A DNA stretch of 64,000 nt, taken from assembly GCA_905331475.1 (NCBI GenBank), contig CAJNYU010001305.1, positions 372,001 to 436,000 of the forward strand, in the 5' to 3' direction. Positions 62,596-64,000 of the stretch are shown in pieces. Both the position numbers and the translations under genes were made by a program. A model generated the notes under the pieces. That model was given only the letters and a program-made list of their open reading frames with translations, was not told the DNA's origin and made no database searches. Position 1 is the first letter of the stretch. Every line of letters starts with the position of its first letter. The DNA comes from Rotaria socialis (Eukaryota > Rotifera > Eurotatoria > Philodinida > Philodinidae).

Positions 62596-64000
62596 TCTTC
62601 ACAGTATCAATTATATTTCGTTGAATTATTCGTTCAAATTGAATTTGAATTAATAAATAATCTAGTAGAATAAAATAAAAGCAATATATAATGATCAATG
62701 TAAATTTTGAACATGGAAAGTATAATCTTTTTAGGAATTTTACTGCCAGATCTATGAGATTTTTTTCAGCTGTTGCCTTTAAACTATCTATCAAATTGAA
62801 GAAGACATGCATTATTATTATCAACTTTTTGTTAAATAGTTTGCATCTGATTGACTGGCAAATTCATGTGCTCCTTCGATTCATAAAAAGTATTGAGAGC
62901 CATAGTTACCACACAAACAGTACAAACCGTATAGAAGTAATTCGTTTGACCTTGAAATATACATTAAAAATCGAAAAAATATTTATGTAACAATAGTTTC
63001 TAGATCTCATTTTTTCTTTTTCTTTATGACGACTAATCTTTTCTTCTGTATCATAGAATAACACAATAAATATGAAAATGAAAATGAAAAAAAAATTCGA
63101 ACGTAAGAAAAAAAAGAAAACATGAAAGTAGACAGCTGCATATTCAAGCTGCCAATATTTAGTTTTTCAGTATAGTGTTTGTGTTTTTCATCATTCTTAT
63201 CATGTCGATATAATTTCTTTTTTATGATCTTAGAAACCTTGAAGCTCTACGACAGGTTTTTTTTATCAGTTATGAGAAATATGCAAAATATCTAGGGAAA
63301 CAAACAATATCATTTTTTTTCAAGTATTGTCATCAAAAAGGTCTTCCTATTGTGTAAAACTTTGGGATTCAGCCACTTCTGCTACTTATAGATGCTAAAC
63401 TAGATATCAATACAACGAATAATATCCATGAAAAATATTCACTAAGACGCAGCCGAATATCAGTTGAACGAACAATACAGATCTCAATAATAATAGTCTA
63501 CCGCGTTGCATGATTTTATAGCTAATAGTATTCGATGCTCGCTTCTTTTCAATGTATGAAGAAAGTTTGTGAGTATTTAAATTGTTAGCTGCCGATGAAA
63601 AAAAAGCCAATTATTTCAATCTTTTCAGGGTCATAAATAAATGTCGATTCTCTTTTTTTCTAAACACTCATTTTTTTCTTTTTGCTTTCTCTTTGTTTTT
63701 CTATATAAACAAAAAGTTGAGAATGCTGATAGGTAAAATATTTCATTAGTTTTGAAACGATCAAAACATGGGAAAAAGTCACGAGCAAATACTTATGTTT
63801 CTACAATGTAAATATAAAAAACAGTAGACTATTGTCAGAATTTTTCTTTTTTATCCTAATTTCAATAATATTTTATGCAGGTAAAAACAACAATAACAAA
63901 TATTCATTTATTTTCAGTATCAATATTACTTCATTCGTCTTATTTAATAAGAAACAAGTGATAACAATTAATGTGATCTGATAGATTTCAGCTTGTCTCT
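62596..64000. other. Intergenic, no gene seen
   Basis: Upstream side of the WrbA-type gene and AT-rich sequence to the window end. Open frames here are short and of random composition. Confidence 0.55.

Noticed and set aside
62691-62990. 99-residue plus-strand frame upstream of the WrbA-type gene
   Set aside because: Composition matches random AT-rich DNA; there is no domain, no splice partners and no conserved pattern.

Overview
The window looks like nuclear DNA of a small invertebrate, most likely a bdelloid rotifer of the Rotaria type (inference). It is AT-rich. Most introns are about 45-80 bp with GT..AG ends, and the genes are compact and animal-like. A decayed F-box gene at 9.6-11.3 kb has the Trp-Leu-Gln-His-Leu-Pro-type C-terminal block that I know from the large bdelloid F-box families. 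No bacterial operon structure, CRISPR array, rRNA gene or convincing tRNA gene was seen.

Layout, left to right. (1) 1-726: 3' end of a polyQ, CCHC zinc-knuckle protein of ZCCHC14/ZCCHC2 type. (2) 727-6.2 kb: gene-poor, with a G-homopolymer beside an N, a pair of 103-bp direct repeats and a hairpin. (3) 6.19-8.65 kb: an 11-exon stomatin gene with one GC-AG intron. (4) 9.6-11.3 kb: F-box pseudogene. (5) 12.47-17.14 kb, minus strand: a 15-exon Rho guanine-nucleotide exchange factor with order C2-PDZ-DH-PH. Its seventh intron holds a 382-bp foldback element with a 9-bp target duplication. (6) 17.1-35.0 kb: gene-poor, with only short or decayed coding fragments and a second G/C homopolymer beside an N. 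(7) 35.0-37.4 kb: CDC25 phosphatase. (8) 38.0-38.9 kb: intronless secreted cysteine-rich protein of unknown function. (9) 39.07-47.08 kb: a 20-exon bridge-like lipid transfer protein of the BLTP3 (UHRF1BP1/SHIP164) family, with a 2.6-kb intron full of repeat insertions. (10) 47.3-48.1 kb: NIFK-like nucleolar RRM protein. (11) 49.2-53.2 kb: two neighbouring HAD-superfamily genes, an NT5DC-type 5'-nucleotidase-like protein and a small HAD phosphatase. (12) 53.2-53.8 kb, minus strand: a possible kyphoscoliosis-peptidase-like beta domain. (13) 56.3-58.3 kb: a two-Ig, probably GPI-anchored surface protein. (14) 58.5-58.9 kb: intronless decayed SNX3 copy. (15) 60.8-61.3 kb: possible CFAP97-like ciliary protein. 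(16) 61.6-62.6 kb, minus strand: WrbA-type NAD(P)H:quinone oxidoreductase. (17) 62.6-64 kb: nothing clear.

The genes are typical single eukaryotic housekeeping, signalling and surface genes and do not form one pathway. The cell-cycle phosphatase, Rho GEF, membrane scaffold (stomatin) and lipid-transfer genes are unrelated neighbours. All exon models below were read by eye; every multi-exon model keeps its reading frame across each junction. The most distinctive signals are the mobile-element fossils in introns: a Mutator-like foldback with nested palindromes, and a hAT-like MITE nested in one arm of a larger inverted repeat. I saw no strong candidate for a wholly new multi-gene system.
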